From: Paucibacter sp. DJ2R-2
Lineage (GTDB): Bacteria; Pseudomonadota; Gammaproteobacteria; Burkholderiales; Burkholderiaceae_C
DNA: 64,000 nucleotides
Reading direction: 5' to 3'
NCBI RefSeq assembly: GCF_025717675.1
Contig: NZ_JAJIRT010000010.1
Coordinates: 62,001 to 126,000 of the forward strand
Below, piece by piece: positions 43,622-52,655 of the stretch. The translations under genes were made by a program, and so were the position numbers. Within the stretch, counting starts at the first letter, position 1; each line of letters begins with the position of its first letter. The notes beneath the pieces were generated by a model, which saw nothing but the letters and a program-made list of their open reading frames with translations, searched no databases and had not been told where the DNA came from.

Positions 43622-44766
43622 GTGCATCTTCATCTTCATCGAGCAGCGCCTTGCCGCGCTGGATCGACCTGGGCCTCTTGCCCTTGTGGAACCTGGCCGT
43701 GGCCCTGGGCGTGGCCGGCCTGGTGGTGCTGGCCATTGGCCAGAGCCCCATGCATGCGCTGAGCGTGCTGCTGCAGGGCTCGCTCGGCAGCTTGCGCGGC
43801 CTGGGCTACACCCTGTACTACACGACCACCTTCATCTTCACCGGCCTGGCTGTGGCCGTGGCCATCCACGGCGGCCTGTTCAATATCGGCGGGGAAGGGC
43901 AGGCCACGTTTGGCGGCCTGGGTGTGGGCCTGCTGGCCCTGGCCCTGGGCGCGCATCTGCCGGCCGCGGTGCTGCTGCCGCTGCTGGTGATCGCGGCGGC
44001 CCTGTTCGGCATGGTCTGGGCCTTGATCCCGGGCTGGTTGCAGGCCTGGCGCGGCAGCCACATCGTCATCACCACCATCATGTTCAACTTCCTGGCCGCC
44101 AGCCTGAACGTGTATTTGCTGGTCAACTGGCTGCGTCCGGCCGGCAGCATGGCGGTGGAGAGCGCAGACTTTGCCGAGTCGGCACGCATGCCGGCCCTGC
44201 ATCAGCTGGCTGCGCTGTTCGGTGTCGAGATGCCTTCTTCTCCGCTGAACCTGAGCCTGCTGCTGGCCTTGCTGGCCTGCGTCTTCGTCTGGTGGTTTCT
44301 GTGGAAGAGCGCGGCCGGCTATGCCTTGCGCGCCGTCGGCAGCGCGCCGCGCGCCGCGCACTACGCCGGCATCCGCCCCAAGTACCAGGTGCTGGTGGCC
44401 ATGGGCCTGGCCGGCGCGCTGGCCGGTCTGGTGGCGGTCAATGAGATCTCCGGCGTGCAGGGCAAGCTGACCCTGGACTTCGTCGCCGGTGCCGGCTTCA
44501 CCGGCATCGCCGTGTCGCTGATGGGCCGCAACCATCCGGTCGGCATCGTCCTGGCTTCGCTGCTGTTTGGTGTGCTGTATCAGGGCGGCGTGGAAGTGTC
44601 TTTCGAGCTTCCCGGCTTCAGCCGCGAGATGGTGGTCACGGCCCAGGGCCTGATCGTGCTGTTCGCCGGCGCCATGGCGACCGTGAGCCTGCCGCTGTTC
44701 GTCAAGCTGCACGGCTGGCTGTCTGGAAAAAACAAGGCCCATGCGAAGGAGCTGGCTCATGGATGA
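43618..44766 (+). CDS. nucleoside ABC importer permease 1
   Basis: Inner-membrane permease of 382 residues of the BPD_transp_2 type, with about ten hydrophobic segments after a serine-rich start. Landmarks are TFIFTGLAVAVAIHGGLFN followed by IGGEGQ, ITTIMFNFLAASLN, ALRAVGSAPRAAHYAGI (contact with the ATPase) and GFTGIAVSLMGRNHPVGI. These match the NupP/YufP-type permease of BMP-dependent nucleoside importers. The start overlaps the ATPase stop by four bases and the end overlaps permease 2 by eight bases, so tight translational coupling is expected. Confidence 0.94.
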   Translation: MSASSSSSSSALPRWIDLGLLPLWNLAVALGVAGLVVLAIGQSPMHALSVLLQGSLGSLRGLGYTLYYTTTFIFTGLAVAVAIHGGLFNIGGEGQATFGGLGVGLLALALGAHLPAAVLLPLLVIAAALFGMVWALIPGWLQAWRGSHIVITTIMFNFLAASLNVYLLVNWLRPAGSMAVESADFAESARMPALHQLAALFGVEMPSSPLNLSLLLALLACVFVWWFLWKSAAGYALRAVGSAPRAAHYAGIRPKYQVLVAMGLAGALAGLVAVNEISGVQGKLTLDFVAGAGFTGIAVSLMGRNHPVGIVLASLLFGVLYQGGVEVSFELPGFSREMVVTAQGLIVLFAGAMATVSLPLFVKLHGWLSGKNKAHAKELAHG

Positions 44767-45739
44767 GATCCTGATCGGCTCGATGCTGGCCTCGACCCTG
44801 CGGGTCACCACGCCGCTGCTGCTCTGTGCCCTGGCGGGCTTGATCAGCGAGCGCTCGGGCGTGATCGATATCGGCCTGGAAGGCAAGATGTTGTTTGCCG
44901 CGTTTGCCGCTGCGGCGGCTGCCAGTGCCAGCCACTCGACAGGCATGGGCCTGGCTGCGGCCATCGCCGTGGCCTGCGCCATGTCGCTGATCCACGGCTT
45001 TGCCTGCGTCACCCACCGCGGTGACCAGGTGGTGTCGGGTGTGGCGCTCAATATGGTGGCGGCCGGCCTGACCGTGGTGCTGGGCATCGCCTGGTTCGCC
45101 CAAGGCGGCCAGACCCCGCCAATCACGGCCGATGTGCGCCTGACCGGCCTGATCGCCGGCTGGAGCGAACCCGAGGCGGCCGTGGCAGCCTTGGGCCCCT
45201 GGCTGGGCGCCATCGTCGGCCACGGCCTGCTCAGCCACAACCTGCTGGTCTACCTGGCCTTCTTCCTGGTGGCCGGAGTCTGGTTCTTCCTCGAGCGCAC
45301 CAAGCCGGGCCTGCGCCTGCGCGCGGTCGGCGAGAACCCGGCCATGGTGGACGCGGCCGGCGTGTCCGTGCCGCGGCTGCGTTATGCCGCGCTGATGCTC
45401 AACGGCCTGCTCTGCGGCCTGGCCGGCGCCTACCTGACCCTGGCGCAGAACGCCTCCTTCTCGCCGAACATGACGGCCGGCCGTGGCTATATCGCTCTGG
45501 CCGCCATGATCTTCGGCAAGTGGAAGCCCCTGCCCACGCTCGCCGCCTGCCTGCTCTTCGGCTTCCTCGACGCCCTGGCCATCCGCATGCAGGGCGCGGT
45601 GATCCCCGGTGTCGGCGAAGTGCCGGTGCAGCTGATCCAGGCCTTGCCCTATTTGCTGACCGTCATCCTGCTGGCTGGCTTCATCGGTCAGGCCCTGGCA
45701 CCCAAGGCGCTGGGCCGGCCTTACCTCAAAGAACGTTGA
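44759..45739 (+). CDS. nucleoside ABC importer permease 2
   Basis: Second permease, 326 residues, NupQ/YufQ type. It has TTPLLLCALAGLISERSGV followed by IDIGLEG, the classic opening of this subunit, then HRGDQVVSGVALNMVAAGL, LRLRAVGENPAMVDAAGVSV (ATPase contact) and GRGYIALAAMIFGKW. A GAAGGAG site precedes the ATG by eight bases inside the previous gene. It pairs with permease 1 to form the membrane channel. Cytidine deaminase starts 8 bp after its stop. Confidence 0.94.
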   Translation: MDEILIGSMLASTLRVTTPLLLCALAGLISERSGVIDIGLEGKMLFAAFAAAAAASASHSTGMGLAAAIAVACAMSLIHGFACVTHRGDQVVSGVALNMVAAGLTVVLGIAWFAQGGQTPPITADVRLTGLIAGWSEPEAAVAALGPWLGAIVGHGLLSHNLLVYLAFFLVAGVWFFLERTKPGLRLRAVGENPAMVDAAGVSVPRLRYAALMLNGLLCGLAGAYLTLAQNASFSPNMTAGRGYIALAAMIFGKWKPLPTLAACLLFGFLDALAIRMQGAVIPGVGEVPVQLIQALPYLLTVILLAGFIGQALAPKALGRPYLKER

Positions 45740-45747
45740 GCACACGC

Positions 45748-46176
45748 GTGAACGCTCTGAAGAACGCCCTCACACCGGATCTCGTGCAGCGCCTGCTGGC
45801 CGCCTCGCTGGGCGCGCGCCAGCATTCGCATTCGCCGTACTCCGGCTATGCCGTGGGCGCCGCCGTGCTCGACGAGCAGGGCCGCATCCATGCCGGCTGC
45901 AATATCGAAAACGCCGCCTACCCGCAGGGCTGGTGCGCCGAGGCCTCGGCCCTGACGGCCATGATCATGGCCGGCGGTCGCCGCGTCAGCGCGGTGCTGG
46001 TCAGCGGCCCCGGCCCGGACATCATCACGCCCTGCGGCGGCTGCCGTCAGAAGCTGCGCGAGTTCGCCGACCCGGAGCTGATCATCATCGCCGCCGACCC
46101 GGGCGGCATCCGCCAGCAGTGGACGCTGGAACAGCTGCTGCCTTTCAGTTTCGGCCCCGAGCATCTGAAGCTCTGA
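45748..46176 (+). CDS. cdd: cytidine deaminase
   Basis: Zinc enzyme turning cytidine and deoxycytidine into uridine and deoxyuridine. The 142-residue protein is of the short tetrameric type, with HSPYSGYAVGAAV, the zinc ligands C63 (with catalytic E65 in CAE), C96 and C99 (PCGGC). The start is a GTG at 45748, eight bases after the permease stop; a TTG at 45736 is an alternative. Within this operon it feeds deaminated pyrimidine nucleosides to the phosphorylase at the end of the cluster. Confidence 0.95.
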   Translation: MNALKNALTPDLVQRLLAASLGARQHSHSPYSGYAVGAAVLDEQGRIHAGCNIENAAYPQGWCAEASALTAMIMAGGRRVSAVLVSGPGPDIITPCGGCRQKLREFADPELIIIAADPGGIRQQWTLEQLLPFSFGPEHLKL

Positions 46177-46209
46177 GCCTTCGCAACAATTTCCAGGAGG
46201 AACCTCAAC

Positions 46210-47055
46210 ATGATCGACCACAAGACCCTCAATCCCGCCATCGCCCAGACCGCCGAGAAGCTCAAGACCCTGTTCGGCGCGGCGCCGGCCGTGGCCGTGG
46301 TGCTGGGCTCGGGCTGGGCCGGCGCGGTCAGCCTGGTGCAGAACGCCAAGCACCTGGCCTACACCGAGCTGCCGGCTTTCCCGCAGCCCAAGGTGGAAGG
46401 CCATGTCAATGAGATCGTGGTCGGCACCATCGGCGCGCAGGCCGTGGTGATGCTGCGTGGCCGCGCCCACACCTACGAGAGTGGCGATTGCACCGGCATG
46501 GCCGGCGCCCTGCGCAGCCTCAAGGCCTGGGGCGTCAAGGTGCTGCTGCAGACCAATGCCTCGGGTTCCATCCGCAGCCATATGCCGGCCGGCAGCCTGA
46601 TGCTGATCAGCGATCACATCAACGCACCGCAGCGCTCGCCCCTGGTCGGCGAGCCCGGCAGCGAGCGCTTTGTCGACATGAGCACCGCCTACGACCTGGA
46701 GCTGCGTCAGCATGCCAAGGGCGTGGCCGCGGCCCAGAACCTGGCACTGGGCGAGGGCGTCTATTGCTGGGCCCTGGGCCCTCAGTTCGAAACCCCGGCA
46801 GAGATCCGCATGTTTGCGGCTTGGGGCGCCGACGCCGTGGGCATGAGCACCGTGCCGGAAACCATCCTGGCCCGCCACGCCGGCCTGCGCGTCATGGGCC
46901 TGGCCCTGATGACCAATATGGCATCCGGCTTGTCCGATGAAGCCCTGACTCATGCACTGACCCTGCAGCAGGCCCAGCAGTCCGGCGAGCGTGCCGCCCA
47001 GTACCTGGGTGCCGTGGTGGCCGGCATGGCCGATCTGGCCTCGCTGAAAGACTGA
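46210..47055 (+). CDS. punA: purine nucleoside phosphorylase (trimeric type)
   Basis: Phosphorolyses purine (deoxy)ribonucleosides to free base and (deoxy)ribose-1-phosphate. The 281-residue protein has VVLGSGWAGAV at the N-terminus (phosphate loop), VVMLRGRAHTYESG, LLQTNASGSIRSHMPAGSL, and the base-site region ALGPQFETPAEIRMF with GADAVGMSTVPE, typical of the trimeric PNP/MTAP family and unlike hexameric DeoD. A strong AGGAGG site precedes the ATG. It sits between cdd and deoC, so the sugar phosphate it releases can, after conversion to the 5-phosphate, reach the aldolase; no deoB phosphopentomutase gene is in the cluster. Confidence 0.93.
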   Translation: MIDHKTLNPAIAQTAEKLKTLFGAAPAVAVVLGSGWAGAVSLVQNAKHLAYTELPAFPQPKVEGHVNEIVVGTIGAQAVVMLRGRAHTYESGDCTGMAGALRSLKAWGVKVLLQTNASGSIRSHMPAGSLMLISDHINAPQRSPLVGEPGSERFVDMSTAYDLELRQHAKGVAAAQNLALGEGVYCWALGPQFETPAEIRMFAAWGADAVGMSTVPETILARHAGLRVMGLALMTNMASGLSDEALTHALTLQQAQQSGERAAQYLGAVVAGMADLASLKD

Positions 47056-47065
47056 GCGTTCTTCC

Positions 47066-47836
47066 ATGGCTTCTTTGGAACTGAAAGAAAACGCAGCGCG
47101 CCTGGCGCTGCAATGCCTGGACCTGACCAGCCTCAACGACGCCGACACGGCCGAGGACATCGCCGCCCTGTGCCGGCGTGCCCAGACGCCCTTCGGCCCG
47201 GTAGCGGCCGTCTGCGTATGGCCGCGTTTCGTGGCGCAAGCGCGCGCGGCCTTGCCGGCCGAGATCAAGGTCGCGGCCGTGGCCAACTTCCCGGACGGCG
47301 CCCTCGATCTGGCCCGAGCCCTGGCCGATGTGCAGGCGATTGCCACGGCCGGCGGTGATGAAGTCGATGTGGTCCTGCCGTATCGCGCCCTGATGGCCGG
47401 TCAGCGCAGCGAGTGCGCCGAGTTCCTGGCCGAGGTGCGCCATGCCAGCCGGCCGCTGACGCTCAAGGTCATCATCGAGAGCGGTGAGCTGAAGACCCCC
47501 GAGCTGATCGCGGATGCGGCCCGCCTGGCCTTGATGGCCGGCGCCGATTTCGTCAAGACCAGCACCGGCAAGACCGCGGTCTCGGCAACCCCGCTGGCCG
47601 CCCGCCACATCCTCAGCGAGATCGCCGGCAGCGGCCTGGTCTCGGCCGGCTTCAAGGCCTCGGGCGGTATCCGCACGGTGCCTGACGCCCAGGTTTATCT
47701 GGAGTTGGCGGCCGACAAGCTCGGCGCCGCAGCGTTGAACCCGCGCCGCCTGCGCTTTGGCGCCAGCGGCCTGCTGGGCGATATCGAAGCCGTGCTGTCC
47801 AGCACGGCCGCGCCCGCCAGCACCGCCAGCTACTGA
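47066..47836 (+). CDS. deoC: deoxyribose-phosphate aldolase
   Basis: Splits deoxyribose-5-phosphate into glyceraldehyde-3-phosphate and acetaldehyde. The 256-residue TIM-barrel protein carries the catalytic set of the E. coli-like class: D101 in [10 protein letters not shown], Schiff-base K164 in [10 protein letters not shown] and K197 in [10 protein letters not shown]. It starts 10 bp after punA and ends 11 bp before deoA. With the phosphorylases it lets the cell use the sugar part of imported deoxynucleosides as carbon source. Confidence 0.96.
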   Translation: MASLELKENAARLALQCLDLTSLNDADTAEDIAALCRRAQTPFGPVAAVCVWPRFVAQARAALPAEIKVAAVANFPDGALDLARALADVQAIATAGGDEVDVVLPYRALMAGQRSECAEFLAEVRHASRPLTLKVIIESGELKTPELIADAARLALMAGADFVKTSTGKTAVSATPLAARHILSEIAGSGLVSAGFKASGGIRTVPDAQVYLELAADKLGAAALNPRRLRFGASGLLGDIEAVLSSTAAPASTASY

Positions 47837-47847
47837 GCGCGGCGGCC

Positions 47848-49164
47848 GTGCGGGCTCAGGAGATCATTCGCGCCAAGCGCGATGGCGCGGCGCTGTCCGA
47901 CGCGCAGATCCAGAGCCTGGTGCGCGGCCTGGTCGATGGTGGCTGGAGCGAGGGCCAGATCGCGGCCCTGGCCATGGCCATCCTCTGGCGCGGCATGAGC
48001 CGGGCCGAGTGCGTGGCCCTGACCCGGGCCATGCGGGACTCGGGCCGCCAGATGCACTGGCGGGATCTGCCCGGCCCGGTGCTGGACAAGCATTCCAGTG
48101 GCGGCGTGGGCGACAAGATCAGCCTGATGCTGGCGCCTTTGGTGGCGGCCTGTGGCGGCTTCGTGCCCATGATCTCGGGCCGCGGCCTCGGCCACACGGG
48201 GGGCACGCTGGACAAGCTGGAGGCCATCCCCGGCTTTTGCGCCACGCCCGAGGCCGCGCGCTTTGAGCGCATCGTGCGCGAGGTCGGCTGCGCCATCATC
48301 GGCCAGACGGCCGACCTGGCCCCGGCCGATGGTCGCTTCTATGCCGTGCGCGACATCAGCGCCACGGTGGAGAGCGTGCCCCTGATCACCGCCAGCATCC
48401 TGTCCAAGAAGCTGGCCGCCGGCCTGCAAGGCCTGGTCATGGATGTGAAGTGCGGCAACGGCGCCTTTGCCGACTCGCCCTGGATGGCCCAGGAGTTGGC
48501 CCACAGCATCGTCGGCGTGGCCGCCGGTGCCGGTCTGCCGACCCGGGCCCTGATCACCGACATGAACGAGGTGCTGGGCCAGACCGTGGGCAACAGCCTT
48601 GAGTTGCTGGAAGCGCTGCGCTATCTGCGTGGCGAGCTGCGTGAACCGCGCCTGCATGCCCTGACCCTGGCCCTGGCCGGCGAGATGCTGCGGCTGGGTG
48701 GCTTGGCGGCCAACGCTGCGGATGCGGAAGCCAAGCTGCAAGCGGCCCTGGACAGCGGCTCCGCGGCCGAAAAGTTTGCACAAATGGTGGCGGCCCAGGG
48801 TGGTCCAGCCGATCTGCTGGAGCGGCCCGAGCAATACCTGGCCGCCGCGCCGGTGCAGCGCCCGGTCTGTGCGCCAAGCGCGGGCCGCTTGAGCGCAATG
48901 CAGACGCGCGAGATCGGTCTGGCCGTGGTCGAACTGGGAGGCGGTCGGCGCCAAGCGGGCGACCGCATCGATGTGCGTGTCGGTCTCTCGGCGGTCTTGC
49001 CACTGGGCACCGTGCTCGAGGCCGGCCAACCTTTCGCGACGGTCCATGCGGCCGACGCTCCTTCAGCCGAGCACGCCGCGGCCGCCGTGCTGGCGGCCTG
49101 CCGCTTCAGCTCGCCTGAGGCGCCATGGGGCCCCGCAGACCTGATCCAGGCCCGTGTCGGCTAG
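47848..49164 (+). CDS. deoA: thymidine phosphorylase
   Basis: Phosphorolyses thymidine and deoxyuridine to base and deoxyribose-1-phosphate. The 438-residue protein starts with GTG at 47848 and shows [29 protein letters not shown], the signature [16 protein letters not shown], and [10 protein letters not shown], followed by a C-terminal alpha/beta domain. It is slightly shorter at the N-terminus than E. coli DeoA, but no other start fits. It is the last gene of the nucleoside uptake/salvage operon; no terminator was recognised in the 55 bp before trmB. Confidence 0.95.
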   Translation: MRAQEIIRAKRDGAALSDAQIQSLVRGLVDGGWSEGQIAALAMAILWRGMSRAECVALTRAMRDSGRQMHWRDLPGPVLDKHSSGGVGDKISLMLAPLVAACGGFVPMISGRGLGHTGGTLDKLEAIPGFCATPEAARFERIVREVGCAIIGQTADLAPADGRFYAVRDISATVESVPLITASILSKKLAAGLQGLVMDVKCGNGAFADSPWMAQELAHSIVGVAAGAGLPTRALITDMNEVLGQTVGNSLELLEALRYLRGELREPRLHALTLALAGEMLRLGGLAANAADAEAKLQAALDSGSAAEKFAQMVAAQGGPADLLERPEQYLAAAPVQRPVCAPSAGRLSAMQTREIGLAVVELGGGRRQAGDRIDVRVGLSAVLPLGTVLEAGQPFATVHAADAPSAEHAAAAVLAACRFSSPEAPWGPADLIQARVG

Positions 49165-49219
49165 ACTTCACGCCCCGTGGATCCACCTGCATCCACCTGA
49201 CCACTGCTGTACCCCTGCC

Positions 49220-49960
49220 ATGCCTGATATCGACGACGCCACGCCCGCTCCCGCCACGCCCGACAGCCCGGATGGCGGCTCGCCCCGCCGCGGCATCAAG
49301 AGCTTTGTGGTGCGCGCTGGCCGCATGGGCTCGGGCCAGGTCAAGGCCCTGGCCGAGCTGGGCCCCAAGTTCGTGCTGCCCTTCCAGGCGGGCCAGCGCC
49401 TGGACACCGCGGCCGTGTTCGGCCGAGAAGCACCGGTGGTGTTCGAGATCGGTTTCGGCATGGGCGACGCCACGGCCAAGATCGCCCAGACCTTGGCCGA
49501 CCATGACTTCATCGGCTGCGAAGTCCATGAGCCCGGCGTCGGCGCGCTGCTCAAGCACATCGAGGAAAAGCAGCTCGGCAATATCCGCATCTTCCAGCAC
49601 GACGCCGTTGAGGTGCTGGAGCAGATGATCGCCCCGGCCTCGCTGGCCGGCGTGCACATCTACTTCCCCGACCCCTGGCACAAGAAACGCCACAACAAGC
49701 GCCGACTGATCCAGCCCGAGTTCGTGGCCAGGCTCGTCAAGCACATCCGCCCCGGCGGCTATCTGCACTGCGCCACCGACTGGGAGCCCTATGCCCAGCA
49801 GATGCTGGAAGTCCTGGGCGCTGAGCCCTTGCTGGAAAACACCGCCGCCGGCTACGCTGAAACCCCCAGTTATCGCCCGCTGACCAAGTTCGAAAACCGC
49901 GGCCTCAAGCTGGGCCACGGAGTTTGGGATCTGGTGTTCCGCCGCCGCCCGCTGGCCTGA
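49220..49960 (+). CDS. trmB: tRNA (guanine-N7-)-methyltransferase
   Basis: Methylates G46 of many tRNAs with S-adenosylmethionine. The 246-residue protein has the family AdoMet site [28 protein letters not shown] and the hallmark [18 protein letters not shown], ending in [17 protein letters not shown]. The first 30 residues are acidic, Pro- and Ala-rich and probably disordered. The ATG at 49220 is chosen over a longer frame from 49154 that would overlap deoA. The last 56 bases overlap the convergent DUF1275 gene. Confidence 0.95.
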   Translation: MPDIDDATPAPATPDSPDGGSPRRGIKSFVVRAGRMGSGQVKALAELGPKFVLPFQAGQRLDTAAVFGREAPVVFEIGFGMGDATAKIAQTLADHDFIGCEVHEPGVGALLKHIEEKQLGNIRIFQHDAVEVLEQMIAPASLAGVHIYFPDPWHKKRHNKRRLIQPEFVARLVKHIRPGGYLHCATDWEPYAQQMLEVLGAEPLLENTAAGYAETPSYRPLTKFENRGLKLGHGVWDLVFRRRPLA

Positions 49961-50681
49961 GCAGGCTGGCCCCGGCCAGCAGCACCAGGCCCAGGGCCAA
50001 GGGCAGGGTGGCAATGAAGCCGGCGTGCTTGAAGCCCAAGGCGCCGATCAAGCCACCGACAAAAAAGGCCAGCACCAAGCTCAGGTGGATGCGCAGGCGC
50101 TGTCGGTTGGCCATCACGAGGGGTTGTTGCGCACTCGCTGGCAAACGGTTCCAGTAGAGCAATCGGCCCAGCTCGAGCCCTAGATCGGTCAGCAGGCCGG
50201 TGACATGGGTGGTGCGGATCTCGGCATGCGAGATCTTGGTGATCAGGGCGTTCTGCAAGCCCATCACAAAGCACAGCAGCACGGCGGTCAGTGAGACGCG
50301 CAGGATCTGGTGCGGCAGCAATTGGCTGCCGATCAGGCCGAAGATCAGCAGCAATGCCGCCTCCAGCAAGAGCGTGGGCACGTAGGCCCAGCGCGGCCGG
50401 TGGCGCAGGCCGTAGTTGACCAGCAGCGCCGTGCAGGCCGCGCCCATCACAAAAGCCGCCACCGCCAGCAGGGCGCTGAAGGCCAGGCCGAACTGGCCCA
50501 GGGCGATGTGGTCGGTGCTGGCCGAGACCAGGCCGGTCATGTGCGAGGTGTACTGGCCCACGGCCAGAAAACCGCCGGCATTGAGCGCACCGGCCACAAA
50601 GGCCAGGCCGGCGCCCAGGTGCAGATTGCTGCGCGCGCTGCGTTCCGGCGCGGTCAGCTGAGCGAGATAGTCCACGGGCAT
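49905..50681 (-). CDS. YoaK/DUF1275 family membrane protein
   Basis: A 258-residue protein with about six to seven membrane helices. The DUF1275 pattern is clear: [20 protein letters not shown] with MTGLVS, then a central [20 protein letters not shown] and [12 protein letters not shown]. No activity is known for the family. The start at 50681 (MPVDYLAQL) is preferred to the longer frame to 50801, which runs into coaBC. It is divergent from coaBC across 61 bp and its 3' end overlaps trmB by 56 bases on the opposite strand. Confidence 0.85.
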   Translation of the reverse strand: MPVDYLAQLTAPERSARSNLHLGAGLAFVAGALNAGGFLAVGQYTSHMTGLVSASTDHIALGQFGLAFSALLAVAAFVMGAACTALLVNYGLRHRPRWAYVPTLLLEAALLLIFGLIGSQLLPHQILRVSLTAVLLCFVMGLQNALITKISHAEIRTTHVTGLLTDLGLELGRLLYWNRLPASAQQPLVMANRQRLRIHLSLVLAFFVGGLIGALGFKHAGFIATLPLALGLVLLAGASLLRPAGGGGTPDPKLRGPA

Positions 50682-50742
50682 AGGCCCTGAGCATAAGGGC
50701 TGGCAGGCCGCAGCCTGCGGCACAGCTGCTAGAGTGCCGCCC

Positions 50743-51963
50743 ATGTCTGAATCCACATCTCTGGCCGGCCGCCACATCTTGCTGGCCCTGTCCGGCGGCA
50801 TCGCCTGCTACAAGAGCGCCGAGCTGACCCGGCTCCTGAGCAAAGCCGGTGCCACGGTGCAGGTGCTGATGAGCGAGGCGGCCGAGCACTTCATCACCGC
50901 CGTCACCATGCAGGCCCTGTCGGGCCGCACGGTGGCCACCAGCCAATGGGACGCGCGCGAGCCCAACAATATGGCCCACATCAATCTGAGCCGTGAGGCC
51001 GATCTGATGCTCGTCGCCCCGGCCAGCGCCGACTGCATCGCCAAACTGGTGCAAGGCCGGGCCGATGATTTGCTGAGCCTCACGGCCCTGGCGCGGCCCA
51101 GCGATCGCTGCCCGCTGCTGGTGGCGCCGGCCATGAACCGCGAGATGTGGGCCCATCCGGCCACGCAGCGCAATGTCGCCCAGCTGCGCGCCGACGGCGG
51201 CATCGTGCTCGGCCCCGGCAATGGCGAGCAGGCCTGCGGCGAAACCGGCGATGGCCGCATGCTGGAAGCGGCCGAGTTGCTGGACGAGCTGATCGCGTTC
51301 TTCCAGCCCAAGCTTTTGGCGGGCCGCAAGCTCTTGATCACCGCCGGCCCCACCTTCGAAGCCCTGGACCCGGTGCGCGGCATCACCAATCTCTCCAGCG
51401 GCAAGATGGGTTTTGCGATCGCACGTGCTGCCGCCGAGGCTGGCGCCGAGGTGACCCTGGTGGCCGGCCCGGTGCACCTGCCCACGCCGCGCCATGTGCG
51501 CCGCATCGATGTGCAAAGCGCGCAGCAGATGTTCGACGCCGTGCTGCCCTTGGCGGCGGAGCATGAGCTCTTCGTCGCCACCGCGGCCGTGGCCGATTGG
51601 CGGCCGCTGGCGGCCAGCGCGCACAAGATCAAGAAAGACCCGAGCCAGGGAAATCGCCCGCCGGCTTTCGAGATGACCGAAAACCCCGACATCCTGGCGT
51701 CGGTCGCGGCCCTGCCGGCCGGGCAGCGCCCGCGCCTGTGTGTGGGCTTTGCGGCGGAGAGCCAGGATCTGGCCCGCCACGGCCGCGACAAGCTGCTGCG
51801 CAAAAAGGTGGAGCTCGTCGTCGGCAATATCGGCCCGGCCACCTTCGGCCGCGATGACAACGCTTTGCTCTTGATCGATGCCGAGGGCGAGCGCGAGTTG
51901 CCCCGCGCCGACAAGCTCAGCCTGGCCCGTCAGCTGGTGGCCGAGATTGCCCGCCGCGCCTGA
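50743..51963 (+). CDS. coaBC: bifunctional phosphopantothenoylcysteine decarboxylase / phosphopantothenate-cysteine ligase
   Basis: Two consecutive steps of coenzyme A synthesis in one 406-residue flavoprotein. The CoaC half (1-190) has LLALSGGIACYKSAEL, the catalytic His region in NNMAHINLSREAD, PAMNREMW and the substrate-lid Cys in EQACGETGDGRM. The CoaB half has LLITAGPTFEALDPVRGITN, SSGKMGFAIA, and the ligase block VADWRPLAASAHKIKK. The ATG at 50743 follows a TAGAG site. dut starts 30 bp downstream, a pairing found in many bacteria and typical for this order. Confidence 0.97.
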   Translation: MSESTSLAGRHILLALSGGIACYKSAELTRLLSKAGATVQVLMSEAAEHFITAVTMQALSGRTVATSQWDAREPNNMAHINLSREADLMLVAPASADCIAKLVQGRADDLLSLTALARPSDRCPLLVAPAMNREMWAHPATQRNVAQLRADGGIVLGPGNGEQACGETGDGRMLEAAELLDELIAFFQPKLLAGRKLLITAGPTFEALDPVRGITNLSSGKMGFAIARAAAEAGAEVTLVAGPVHLPTPRHVRRIDVQSAQQMFDAVLPLAAEHELFVATAAVADWRPLAASAHKIKKDPSQGNRPPAFEMTENPDILASVAALPAGQRPRLCVGFAAESQDLARHGRDKLLRKKVELVVGNIGPATFGRDDNALLLIDAEGERELPRADKLSLARQLVAEIARRA

Positions 51964-51993
51964 CCGCCTTCTTCGTTTTCTCTTCCGATTCCC

Positions 51994-52452
51994 ATGACCA
52001 CCACCACCGTCGATCTCAAAGTTCTGGACGCCCGCATGGCCGAGCAGGTGCCCAGCTATGCCACGCCCGGCAGTGCCGGCCTGGACCTGCGCGCCTGCCT
52101 CGATGCGCCCATCACTCTGGCGCCGGGTCAGACCACCCTGATTCCCACCGGCTTGGCCATCCACATTGGCGACCCCGGCCTGGCCGCCGTCATCCTGCCG
52201 CGCTCGGGCTTGGGCCACAAACATGGCATCGTGCTCGGCAATCTGGTCGGCCTGATCGACTCCGACTATCAGGGCCAACTGATGGTCAGCTGCTGGAACC
52301 GGGGTCAGAGTGAATTTGTGATCCAGCCTTTCGAGCGCATTGCTCAGCTGGTCTTGGTGCCCGTGGTGCAGGCGGCCTTCCGCCGCGTCGAGGAGTTTGG
52401 CGACGCCAGCAGCCGGGGCGAGGGCGGTTTCGGCTCGACCGGCAAACACTGA
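51994..52452 (+). CDS. dut: deoxyuridine 5'-triphosphate nucleotidohydrolase
   Basis: Hydrolyses dUTP to dUMP, keeping uracil out of DNA and supplying thymidylate synthesis. The 152-residue homotrimeric-type enzyme shows all five motifs: [38 protein letters not shown] and the C-terminal [10 protein letters not shown] arm. It follows coaBC by 30 bp and is probably co-transcribed. After it comes a 203-bp gap without a clear terminator. Confidence 0.97.
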   Translation: MTTTTVDLKVLDARMAEQVPSYATPGSAGLDLRACLDAPITLAPGQTTLIPTGLAIHIGDPGLAAVILPRSGLGHKHGIVLGNLVGLIDSDYQGQLMVSCWNRGQSEFVIQPFERIAQLVLVPVVQAAFRRVEEFGDASSRGEGGFGSTGKH

Positions 52453-52655
52453 ACCGAGGCCGTCGGCGCCCGCACTGTCGGCGCCAAGCCACAGCGGCCG
52501 GCCCGGGCTGGCTGGATGCCTTTCCTGCTGATTCTTGGCCCTGCATCAAATGAAGCGGCTTCTCTGCCCTGTTCGGCGCTTTGCGGATGGCTGAAAAGCC
52601 TTACACCTGCGATAGTTGAAACATCGGTGGGACAGCCGACACAAAGGAGATGCAG

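Noticed and set aside
49870-52449. An 859-codon minus-strand open frame
   Set aside because: It lies opposite dut and coaBC and only its end touches the true DUF1275 frame region; no domain can be seen.
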